Shown here piece after piece: positions 6,874 to 14,159 of a DNA stretch of 64,000 nucleotides (positions are counted from its first letter, which is position 1; each line of letters opens with the position of its first letter). Made by a program: the position numbers and the translations under genes. The DNA lies in contig JACQZW010000045.1 of assembly GCA_016213675.1 (NCBI GenBank), forward strand, positions 62,001 through 126,000, written 5' to 3'. The notes below the pieces were generated by a model. That model did no database searches, had not been told where the DNA came from, and saw only the letters and a list, made by a program, of their open reading frames with translations. Origin of the DNA: Acidobacteriota bacterium. GTDB taxonomy: Bacteria > Acidobacteriota > Thermoanaerobaculia > Thermoanaerobaculales > Thermoanaerobaculaceae.

Positions 6874-8990
6874 AGGAACGGCTGCCCGGTCACGGTCTCG
6901 GGTGGCACCAGGCCCAGGAGGCCGAGCAGGGTCGGGTAGACGTCGATGATGGCGAGCTGCCGGCGGCGCAGCGGAAGGCTGGTGAACAGCACGCCCGGCA
7001 CCGCGTCGGGATCCAGCGTGCAGTGGTCGCCCGACCAGACCCGGGCGTTGTCCTCGAACAGGCCGTCCGGCATGCCGCCGAGGGCGCTCTGCCACGACAG
7101 CCGGTAGCCCTCGGAGGTGGTCACGACGAGGTCGGGGATGAGCTGGGGGTCGAAGGCGCGGTAGAGCTCCTCGCGGAGGAACACCCGCGACACCGGGTGC
7201 TGCCCGGTCGCCGGATCGACCACCGCCTCGAGCCGCGCCGCCAGCTCGCGGCGCAGCTTCTCGTACTCGTCGCCGGGCGCGACGGCGCCGTGCGACTCGC
7301 GGCCGGCGAGGTTGATGTACAGGCCCCCGAGGCCGAGGTGGTACGCGCGGCTGCGCGACCACTCGACGTTCGGCCAGAACTGCCCGCGGTCGAAGAGGTT
7401 CTCCAGGTTCTCCACCTGGCTGGCGCCGGAGGTCGCCAGGTACCCCTCCTGGGCGAGCCAGGTGTTGATGTGGAACGAGCGCCGCCACGTCGAGAAGCCG
7501 TGATCGGAAAGCACCATGAGGAAGTCGCCCGGCCGCAGCGTGGCCGCGACCTCGCCGACGATGTCGTCCATCTGCACGTAGCCGTCGATCAGCATCCCGC
7601 GCAGGTGCTCGGCGGTGGCCGAGTCATGAGCCGGGTGCAGAGGGTCCATCGCGCGCCAGAGGATGTGACCGAGCCGGTCGGTGTACTCGAAGTAGTGCAC
7701 GAGCAGGCGATCCTGGCCGGCCAGGAAGCTGGTCAGGAGCTTGCGGAACTCCCTGACCGTCTGCTCCACGTCCTCCCTGAACGTCTCCTCGTCGACGAGC
7801 TTCTCCGACGGCGTCCAGGTATCGATCGCCCAGCCCATCGTCTTGTACGGCCCGACCGTCCGGAACAGCTCGCCGGCCCACGAACGCGGCGCCGACAGGT
7901 CGAACCCCGGCGGCGCGTTGAGCGGGTCGGGGTTGATCGGGGCCAGGTAGAGCTTGATCTCGGGCTGGAGCTCGAGGAGCTTGAAGCGCGCCCAACCGGT
8001 CGCCTTGACCAGCGGGTTGAAGCGGAACACCAGGTGGACCCAGGGGCTCCACTCCCCCGGCCCGAGCGTGAACGACTGCCCGCTGGTGGACAGCGTCGCC
8101 TTCGTCCGATCCTCCGCCACCTCGATCTCAAGCGGCGCGTCGATCCGCGGCGGTTTGCCGAACAGCTTGTTGGGCGGACCGAAGACCGAGGTCGCGATGC
8201 GGCCGACATTCGACGACAGCCGGATGATCTCGACGGAGAACTCGTTGTCCCCGGCGGGCGCGAACAGCGGGTCTGACGTGTAGTACGCCGGGGTACCGAT
8301 GCGGCCGCGGAGGTCCGGGACGCCGAGCCCGGCGAGGAGGTGGCCATGGGGGAACGGCGCTGCCGGGAACGTCACCGGGACCTGGGCCACCGTCGCATGA
8401 ACCCCGTGCTCGCCGGCCACGGTCCAGAACGGCGTGCCGGCACGGCGGCTGGTGACCGACGGGATGTCGGCGGGAAGCCACCCGCCCACCACCCAACCAG
8501 CGACGGCGCCGGCGACGGCCGGCGCCAGCGCGTGCAGCCATGGCCGCCGGCGGCGCAGCAACGCGGCGGCCGGCCAGGCAATGAGGAAGAGCGCGAGCAC
8601 GCCGGCCGCGACGGCCACAGCGCGGTTGGCGCTCCCGAGCAGGAACGGCCGTTTCCCCTCCTCGGCGACGGCGAACGTCGGAAGGTAGCTCGCCGCGTCG
8701 CGGCGCAGGAAGTCGAAGATCCTCGTGCCGCCAGGGTCGCGCCCTGTCGTGAAGGTGGCCCAGGACACCGGCGTCTGCGCCGGCGTGGTCGGGGAGAGGC
8801 GCGCGTAGCCGCCCGCCTCGGCGAGCGCCGCCAGGTTCGGCAGCTTGCCGTCGCGCAGGAGCTCCTCGGTGAGCTTGGCGTCCACGCCGTCGAAGCCGAG
8901 GACGATGACACGGCCGGGGGTCTCGGCAGCCGCGAGGGCGGCGAGGCCGGCCAGGAGCAGTGCAGGGAGACCGAGTCGCAGCGTTCTCAT
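6870..8990 (-). CDS. membrane-anchored type I phosphodiesterase / alkaline phosphatase superfamily protein
   Basis: The 706-residue protein begins with a signal sequence and VIVLGFDGVD, the first metal-binding strand of the nucleotide pyrophosphatase/phosphodiesterase family. The likely nucleophile is a Thr in TPVSWATF. Further metal ligands appear in EYTDRLGH, VLSDHGF and SGDH. Unusually, a two- to three-span membrane segment (about residues 125-175) interrupts the domain between the nucleophile and the rest. The ATG overlaps the upstream stop by 4 bp, and the stop overlaps envC by 4 bp. The substrate is unknown; lipid headgroup or glycan phosphodiesters are possible. Confidence 0.8.
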   Translation of the reverse strand: MRTLRLGLPALLLAGLAALAAAETPGRVIVLGFDGVDAKLTEELLRDGKLPNLAALAEAGGYARLSPTTPAQTPVSWATFTTGRDPGGTRIFDFLRRDAASYLPTFAVAEEGKRPFLLGSANRAVAVAAGVLALFLIAWPAAALLRRRRPWLHALAPAVAGAVAGWVVGGWLPADIPSVTSRRAGTPFWTVAGEHGVHATVAQVPVTFPAAPFPHGHLLAGLGVPDLRGRIGTPAYYTSDPLFAPAGDNEFSVEIIRLSSNVGRIATSVFGPPNKLFGKPPRIDAPLEIEVAEDRTKATLSTSGQSFTLGPGEWSPWVHLVFRFNPLVKATGWARFKLLELQPEIKLYLAPINPDPLNAPPGFDLSAPRSWAGELFRTVGPYKTMGWAIDTWTPSEKLVDEETFREDVEQTVREFRKLLTSFLAGQDRLLVHYFEYTDRLGHILWRAMDPLHPAHDSATAEHLRGMLIDGYVQMDDIVGEVAATLRPGDFLMVLSDHGFSTWRRSFHINTWLAQEGYLATSGASQVENLENLFDRGQFWPNVEWSRSRAYHLGLGGLYINLAGRESHGAVAPGDEYEKLRRELAARLEAVVDPATGQHPVSRVFLREELYRAFDPQLIPDLVVTTSEGYRLSWQSALGGMPDGLFEDNARVWSGDHCTLDPDAVPGVLFTSLPLRRRQLAIIDVYPTLLGLLGLVPPETVTGQPFL

Positions 8991-10120
8991 ACGGTCCGGA
9001 TGCTATCCGCCCCGACCCCCACGCGCAAGCAACGGGACGCGAGCGCGTTGTAACGCCGGCGCAGCGGATGGAGGTCGGGCTGCCGGCCGCCCGGGTGGAG
9101 CCGGTTGCCGAGCAGCACCAGCACGAGGCGCGCGTCGGGGTCCACCCACACCGCCGTTCCGGAGAAGCCGGTGTGACCGAAGGCGTGGCCGGGCAACGCC
9201 GGGCCCGCCGAGCAGTCCGGCGTGGCCGCGAGCTGCCAGCCGAGCCCGCGCGCCTGCTCGAGCCCCGGAGTCCAGTTGCGGGTGGCGACCGCCGCCTCGT
9301 CGGCGGTCAGGAGCTCGCCTCCCCCGGGCAGGAACTCCAGGGCGAGCGCCGCGACGGCCCCGGCGGTCCCGAACAGGCCGGCGTTGGCGCCGATGCCGCC
9401 GAGGCCGCGGGTGTTGCCGTCGCCGCACGAGACGAGACCTGTCAGCGGGGCCGGGGGCTCGCCGCCGAGGCCGAGCTGGGCGAGCAGCGCCCGCTCGACG
9501 AACCACTCACGCTCCCCCGGCGCGACCGGCGTGCCGGTCGGCGGCGCGTAGCCCAGCTCGTCGGTCAGGCCGAGCGGGTCGGTCACCAGCTCGCCGAAGA
9601 GCGTGCCGAGGTCGGCGCCGCCGAGGCGCTCGAGAACGAGCCCGAGGGCGACGAAGCCCGGGCACGAGTACTCGACCTTCGACCCGACCGGCCCGTTCGG
9701 CTCCAGCCTGGCCAGCGAAGCGAGGTAGCCATCCGGGGAGCGCTCCCCGAGGGCGTAGAGCGGCGCCCAGGCCGGGAACGAGGCGCAGTGCGACGCGCAC
9801 TGCCACAGGCGAGCCGTGGCGAACGGCGAGCCGGCCAGCTCGGGGAGGACCTCGCCGAGCGGCGCTTCGAGGTCGAGGCCGTCGCGGCGGGCAAGGAGCA
9901 GCAGCGTGGCGGTGGCGAACGGCTTGGTCAGCGAGGCGAGGTCGTAGCGAAGCTCCGCGTGGGTCGCCTCGAGCCCGACCCCGGCGTGTCCGACGCACCA
10001 GGTCAACCCACCGCCGTCGGCTCGTGCCGCGAGCGCCACGAACCCCGGCGCCATCCCGGCCCGTACTGCTCGTTCCAGCAATGCGCCGACCGCTCCGATC
10101 CCGTCCCCGCCGTCGCTCAT
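8987..10120 (-). CDS. beta-lactamase-family serine hydrolase
   Basis: The 377-residue protein has the penicillin-binding-protein/class C beta-lactamase fold. Ser63-Leu-Thr-Lys66 is the SxxK motif, EYSCPG replaces the YxN motif, and GHTGFSG is the KTG-equivalent loop. No signal peptide is evident, so it may act in the cytoplasm or use another export route. It heads the operon that continues into the phosphodiesterase and EnvC genes with 4-bp overlaps. Esterase, D-amino-acid peptidase or transpeptidase activity are all possible; resistance to beta-lactams cannot be inferred. Confidence 0.8.
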   Translation of the reverse strand: MSDGGDGIGAVGALLERAVRAGMAPGFVALAARADGGGLTWCVGHAGVGLEATHAELRYDLASLTKPFATATLLLLARRDGLDLEAPLGEVLPELAGSPFATARLWQCASHCASFPAWAPLYALGERSPDGYLASLARLEPNGPVGSKVEYSCPGFVALGLVLERLGGADLGTLFGELVTDPLGLTDELGYAPPTGTPVAPGEREWFVERALLAQLGLGGEPPAPLTGLVSCGDGNTRGLGGIGANAGLFGTAGAVAALALEFLPGGGELLTADEAAVATRNWTPGLEQARGLGWQLAATPDCSAGPALPGHAFGHTGFSGTAVWVDPDARLVLVLLGNRLHPGGRQPDLHPLRRRYNALASRCLRVGVGADSIRTV

Positions 10121-10182
10121 CGCGCAACGCTACCCCGGGCGCTCCGCGCTGTCCACTGCGAAGCCAGGCGCGGCCGAGAAGA

Positions 10183-10191
10183 TGCTAGGCT
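10183..10191 (+). promoter_or_regulatory. extended -10 element upstream of the pseudouridine synthase gene
   Basis: TGC-TAGGCT ends 6 bp before the GTG start codon at 10198. The interval TGACGTC contains no Shine-Dalgarno sequence, so transcription and translation could start at nearly the same base. The same TGCTA-N3-T pattern occurs at 20212-20220 and 38161-38169. No -35 hexamer is evident. Confidence 0.3.
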
Positions 10192-10197
10192 GACGTC

Positions 10198-11322
10198 GTG
10201 ACCAAGGGATCCGACGTCGAGAGCCGCCGGCTGGCGCGAGTGGCCCAGGAGCTGCTCGGCGGCTCGTTCTCCCACGCCAAACACGAGGTCGAGGTCGGCC
10301 ACGTGACGGTGAACGGCCAGGTCGTTGCCGACCCCGGCGCCTGGGTGCGACCCGGCGACCGCGTCGAGCACCGACCGGACCTGCCTCACTACTTCCACGC
10401 CGGCAAGGCGAGGCCGCTCACCGTCCTCCACCTCGACGCCGAGCTGCTCGTCATCGACAAGCCCGCCGGGCTCCTCGTCCACCCGACCTGGGCGGGCGAG
10501 CAGGACACCGTGATCACCCGGGCGGTCGCCGAGCTGTCGCGCCGCTCGGGTCGCCGCGAACGCGTGTTCGTCGTCCATCGGCTCGACCGCGCGACCAGCG
10601 GCGTCATGCTCCTCGCCCGCACCCAGCCGGCGGCCAAGCAGTTGCAGCTCCAGTTCCGCGCCCATTCGACCGAACGGCGCTACCAGGCGCTGGTGCGGGG
10701 CGACCTGAACGCCGAGACCGACGTCGAGCGCTCCATCGGCCGCCCTACGCCGACCTCGCGCCGCGCCGCCCTGGCACCCGGCAAGGGCCGCGAGGCGCGC
10801 ACCGTCGTCCGTCCCATCGAGCGCTTCGGGGTCGCGACCCTGGTCGAGGCCGAGCTGTTCACCGGGCGGACCCACCAGGTGCGCGTCCACCTGTCGTACC
10901 TCGGTCACCCGGTTCTCGGCGACGACGTCTACGGCACGCCCAAGGAGGACCCGCTGCCGGCGCCCCGGCTGGCGCTCCACGCGGCTCACCTGGCGTTCGC
11001 TCACCCGCGCACGGGCGAGCGCCTGACCTTCACGCTCCCGTTGCCCTCCGACCTCGAGTACCTCGTCGTCGCCCTGCGCCGGCGTACCGAGCGGCGCCCA
11101 CCGCTGCCGAAGCCGCCGCGACCGAAACCAGCGCGACCGCAAGCTTCCCGCCGTCGGCCCGCTGGCGCGACGCCGACCACCCGGCCGCGTCGTCCCGACG
11201 GCGCGGCGCCGACCGCGAAACCGCATCGGCCCTCCCACCGGACGCCGGCGGGTCAGCCGCCACGTCCCCGGGCGAAGGCGGCTCCCCGGCGCCGGACGGC
11301 CGCGCGGGGGCCCCAGAAGTGA
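10198..11322 (+). CDS. RluA-family 23S rRNA pseudouridine synthase with a basic C-terminal tail
   Basis: The 374-residue enzyme has an N-terminal S4 RNA-binding domain (about residues 10-65) and the RluA catalytic domain with the HRLDRATSG motif, whose Asp is the conserved catalytic residue. RTHQVRVHLSYLGHPVLGD is the second family signature. Residues from about 300 to the end are a low-complexity Pro/Arg/Lys/Ala/Thr tail unlike ordinary RluA proteins and probably disordered. GTG 10198 is chosen because the S4 domain begins right after it. The stop overlaps a GTG used by some predictions of the next gene. Confidence 0.88.
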   Translation: MTKGSDVESRRLARVAQELLGGSFSHAKHEVEVGHVTVNGQVVADPGAWVRPGDRVEHRPDLPHYFHAGKARPLTVLHLDAELLVIDKPAGLLVHPTWAGEQDTVITRAVAELSRRSGRRERVFVVHRLDRATSGVMLLARTQPAAKQLQLQFRAHSTERRYQALVRGDLNAETDVERSIGRPTPTSRRAALAPGKGREARTVVRPIERFGVATLVEAELFTGRTHQVRVHLSYLGHPVLGDDVYGTPKEDPLPAPRLALHAAHLAFAHPRTGERLTFTLPLPSDLEYLVVALRRRTERRPPLPKPPRPKPARPQASRRRPAGATPTTRPRRPDGAAPTAKPHRPSHRTPAGQPPRPRAKAAPRRRTAARGPQK

Positions 11323-11381
11323 CAGTGAGCCCGAGGTCGGCCGGGGTTCGTGCCGGGCTCGCTGCACAACAGGGAGGCGGC

Positions 11382-11837
11382 GTGCGGGTCGCGGCATGTC
11401 TCGTGCTCCTCGTGGCGCTGGCCGGCTGCACGTCGAGCGCGGTGCCAGAGCAGCGCACCTACGTCGACCGGCAGCAGATCGTGTTCGACCTCGTGACGCG
11501 GGCCATCGAGAGTCTGGACGGTCGCGTCGTCCTGGCGAGCCGTCAGATGGAGTCGGTAACCGGGGAGTTCCCGGCGGACATCGCCGGACTGGCGATCTTC
11601 ATCGAGGTCCGCCTCGAGCGGCACCAGGACGAGACCGTGGTCAGGGTGAAGGTGCACGGGGGGCGCGAGCAGCTCGATCAGGACGTCCTCGAGACGATGC
11701 GCCAGAAGTTCTTCGACCGCCTCGACGACCTCGCCGCGAGCCGCCTTCCGGGCGCCTGGAACGTGCCGCCGCCACGAGAGCCTCCCGGCGTTCCGACACC
11801 GGGCCCGTGGCCGATGGGGACGCCCCGCCCGTTCTGA
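11382..11837 (+). CDS. putative lipoprotein of unknown function
   Basis: The start is set at GTG 11382 because GGGAGG lies 4 bp upstream and the product then begins with a textbook lipoprotein signal, MRVAACLVLLVALAGC, with Cys16 as the lipidation site. An in-frame GTG at 11319 overlapping the preceding stop would add 21 unlikely residues. The mature domain (about 110 residues) alternates predicted strands and one helix, and ends in a Pro-rich tail. No family is recognised. It is probably cotranscribed with the pseudouridine synthase. Confidence 0.7.
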   Translation: MRVAACLVLLVALAGCTSSAVPEQRTYVDRQQIVFDLVTRAIESLDGRVVLASRQMESVTGEFPADIAGLAIFIEVRLERHQDETVVRVKVHGGREQLDQDVLETMRQKFFDRLDDLAASRLPGAWNVPPPREPPGVPTPGPWPMGTPRPF

Positions 11838-11849
11838 TCGAGCGGCACC

Positions 11850-12482
11850 TCACGTCCCCACGGCCGGCGCATCGAGCTCCACCCGGAAGCGCAGCGGCCA
11901 CGCCGCCGCCTCGCCGGCGCCGCCCACCCCCACCCGGGGGCCCCGCCGCACCCACCGGTCGGGAAGGCGCTGCCCGTCGTCCGCGAGCCACACGCCCCCC
12001 AGCGAGGTGAGGTCAGTGCCGTTGTCGGCCCGGTCGAGGCCGAGACCCTGGCAGAGCTTGCCCGGGCCGTCGAGGAGCGCACGGCCCTCCCGACCGTGGC
12101 GGCGGGCCGCCACGGCCTCGCGTCCGAGCAGCGGCACGGCGCCCCGGAGCAACACAGCCTCCGGCACGCCCGCGTCGCGGGTCACGACGTTGGCGCAGTG
12201 GTGCATGCCGTAGGTGAAGTAGACGTACAGGCAGCCCGCCTCGCCCCACATCACCTCGGTGCGGGGCGTGCGCCGGCCGGCGAAGGTGTGGCAGGCCCGG
12301 TCGCCGACCCCGAGGTAGGCCTCGACCTCGACGAGGCGGACGGCGACCAACCCCTCGGGCAGCTCGCGAAGCAGCACCATGCCGAGGAGCGCCCGCGCGA
12401 CGTCGATGGTGTCGCACTGGTAGAATCGGCGCTCCAGCGGCGCCAGCCGGAGCAGGGCGCGGCGCGAAAGGGGCTTCGACAT
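11850..12482 (-). CDS. 3-methyladenine DNA glycosylase (AAG/MPG family)
   Basis: The 210-residue protein matches the AAG/MPG base-excision repair family, which removes alkylated purines. VEVEAYLGVGDRACHTF contains the conserved catalytic Glu and substrate-pocket residues, and GCLYVYFTYGMHHCANVV, VLLRGAVPL and GPGKLCQGLGL are further family blocks. The length is normal. ATG 12482 lies opposite the start of the divergent epimerase, so the two start codons overlap; no ribosome-binding site is obvious on this strand. Confidence 0.9.
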   Translation of the reverse strand: MSKPLSRRALLRLAPLERRFYQCDTIDVARALLGMVLLRELPEGLVAVRLVEVEAYLGVGDRACHTFAGRRTPRTEVMWGEAGCLYVYFTYGMHHCANVVTRDAGVPEAVLLRGAVPLLGREAVAARRHGREGRALLDGPGKLCQGLGLDRADNGTDLTSLGGVWLADDGQRLPDRWVRRGPRVGVGGAGEAAAWPLRFRVELDAPAVGT

Positions 12483-13416
12483 GACGTCACGAACGGTGTG
12501 TGTGACCGGAGGCGCGGGTTTCATCGGCTCCCACGTGGCCGAGGCGCTCGTTGCCCGCGGCCACCGCGTGCTGATTGTCGACGACCTCTCGTCGGGCCGC
12601 AAGGAGAACGTGCCGGCCGGCGCCCAGTTCCACCATCTCGACATCCGGTCCTCCGAGGCCGCCGACCTGGTACGCGACGCCGGGGTCGAGGTCCTCGTGC
12701 ACCACGCCGCCCAGATGGACGTGCGTCGCTCGGTCGCCGACCCAGTCTTCGACGCCCAGGTCAACGTCGAGGGGACGCTCCGGCTCCTCGAGGCCGGCCG
12801 CCAGGGGTCGCTCCGCCAGGTCGTCTTCGCCTCCACCGGCGGTGCGATGTACGGCGAGCAGGACGTCTTCCCGGCCGACGAGGACCACCCGACCCGGCCG
12901 CTGTCGCCGTACGGCGTCGCCAAGCTCGCGGTCGAGCGCTACCTGTACTTCTACCATGCCGAGTACGGCCTCGACGCGACGTGCCTGCGCTACGCCAACG
13001 TCTACGGCCCGCGCCAGAACCCGCACGGCGAGGCCGGGGTCGTCGCGATCTTCCTCGACCGCCTGCTCGCCGGCCGCGACTGCACGATCAACGGCGACGG
13101 AATGCAGACCAGGGACTACGTCAACGTCGCCGACGTCGTCGCCGCCAACCTCGCCGTCGTCGGCCGTCCCGACTTCTCCGTCTTCAACGTGGGAACCGGC
13201 GTCGAGACCGACGTGGTCACGCTGTACCGTCACCTCGCGGCGGCTGCGGGCATCGCCCGACCCGCGAGCCACGGCCCGGCCAAGTCCGGCGAGCAACGTC
13301 GCTCGTCGATCACCTCGGACCGGCTGGCACGGGAGCTGGGCATCCGGCCGGTGGTGCCGCTACCCGAGGGGCTGCGCGAAACCGCGGCATGGTTCGCCAC
13401 CCACGCCCGCGCCTGA
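12481..13416 (+). CDS. NAD-dependent sugar epimerase/dehydratase (UDP-glucose 4-epimerase type)
   Basis: This 311-residue extended short-chain dehydrogenase has VTGGAGFIGSHVAEAL at the N-terminus (NAD binding), STGGAMYG with the catalytic Ser/Thr region, and YGVAKLAVERY with the Tyr-x3-Lys pair. It most likely epimerises or dehydrates a nucleotide sugar for surface polysaccharide. AAGGGG lies 7 bp before the ATG, although GTG 12496 is an alternative start. The gene is divergent from the glycosylase with overlapping start codons. Confidence 0.88.
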   Translation: MTSRTVCVTGGAGFIGSHVAEALVARGHRVLIVDDLSSGRKENVPAGAQFHHLDIRSSEAADLVRDAGVEVLVHHAAQMDVRRSVADPVFDAQVNVEGTLRLLEAGRQGSLRQVVFASTGGAMYGEQDVFPADEDHPTRPLSPYGVAKLAVERYLYFYHAEYGLDATCLRYANVYGPRQNPHGEAGVVAIFLDRLLAGRDCTINGDGMQTRDYVNVADVVAANLAVVGRPDFSVFNVGTGVETDVVTLYRHLAAAAGIARPASHGPAKSGEQRRSSITSDRLARELGIRPVVPLPEGLRETAAWFATHARA

Positions 13417-13502
13417 CCCCCCCAGTCGGGCAGAGCCGAGCTTCACGTCGTAGTCCGTTGAGGTCTGGGCGGCTCGGGGCCTGTTCCCCGTCCCCTGACT
13501 TC

Positions 13503-14159
13503 TCAGAACCCTTCGAGGATGGTCACGACGAGGCCTCGCGCGAAATCGCGTGACAGGAGCTCGATGGCCTGCACCTCGCGGTCGAAGTAGTCCGTGGCGT
13601 TGACGTCGACCTGATACGAGGTCGAGCGCGAGAAGCGGGTGTCGTGCCACAGCGTCACCGGCTTCTCCTTGGTGCGATCGACGAGCTGGACGTCGGCGGT
13701 CACCGTGAGCTGGTACTCGTTGGCCCGCCCCTCGGCGTCGAATCGCACCGGCGTCACGATGGCGGCGGAGATCGTCCCCGACAGCACCGCGTCGGCCTGG
13801 TCGGGCGACGCGACGAGCTGGAAGCGCCCCCGCCGCACCCACTCCTGGCTGATCTGCTCGGTCAGGCGCTGGTCGAGCTCGGCCCGCGAGGTCTGGTTGA
13901 CGAACGGCGTGATGTACAGGGTCTGGAGGTGCTCCGGCAGGTTCGACGACACCCCGACGAGACCGTAGCCGCAGGACGACAGCACGAGCACTCCAAGGAG
14001 CAGGACGGCAGCGCCCCGGCGGCGCGAAACGTGGGGCCCGGGGCCCGGGGTCCGGGGTCCAGGGAAGACAGAAACACGGGGGCGCGGAGACTGCCGCCTC
14101 CGTGGGTGGGTGGGCGGGACTGTCCCCTGTCCCCTGTTCTCCGTCCCCTTCTTGCTCAT
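13503..14159 (-). CDS. lptE: LPS assembly lipoprotein LptE
   Basis: The 218-residue product carries a lipoprotein signal VLLLGVLVLSSCGYG, followed by a domain beginning LPEHLQTLYITPFVNQTSRAEL. This is the LptE (RlpB) pattern, the lipoprotein plug of the LptD outer-membrane LPS translocon. Its position right after leuS is the classical one. The only ATG overlaps the leuS stop (ATGA), giving about 48 residues before the hydrophobic core. Those residues are encoded by a GC-rich tandem repeat and no plausible start codon lies between it and the core. The true start may be non-standard. Confidence 0.8.
   Translation of the reverse strand: MSKKGTENRGQGTVPPTHPRRRQSPRPRVSVFPGPRTPGPGPHVSRRRGAAVLLLGVLVLSSCGYGLVGVSSNLPEHLQTLYITPFVNQTSRAELDQRLTEQISQEWVRRGRFQLVASPDQADAVLSGTISAAIVTPVRFDAEGRANEYQLTVTADVQLVDRTKEKPVTLWHDTRFSRSTSYQVDVNATDYFDREVQAIELLSRDFARGLVVTILEGF
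14033..14148. repeat. GC-rich short tandem repeats within the 5' end of lptE
   Basis: The plus strand shows an 8-bp period of GGGGCCC/GGGGTCC type at 14033-14064 and a 7-bp period of GTCCCCT type at 14122-14140, with CCC-rich and GGG-rich stretches between. The block encodes most of the extra N-terminal residues of LptE. Similar GGGACTC/GGGTCCC-type strings occur between genes near 24.0, 50.2 and 63.6 kb. Confidence 0.6.

Noticed and set aside
8987-10120. Acquired beta-lactamase resistance gene
   Set aside because: Only the fold-level SxxK and HTG motifs match; there is no signal peptide or mobile context, and it is embedded in a chromosomal operon.
12482-12489. TGACGTCA palindrome as an operator between the glycosylase and epimerase genes
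   Set aside because: It is an 8-bp palindrome inside coding sequence of one or both genes; occurrence by chance is likely in this base composition.
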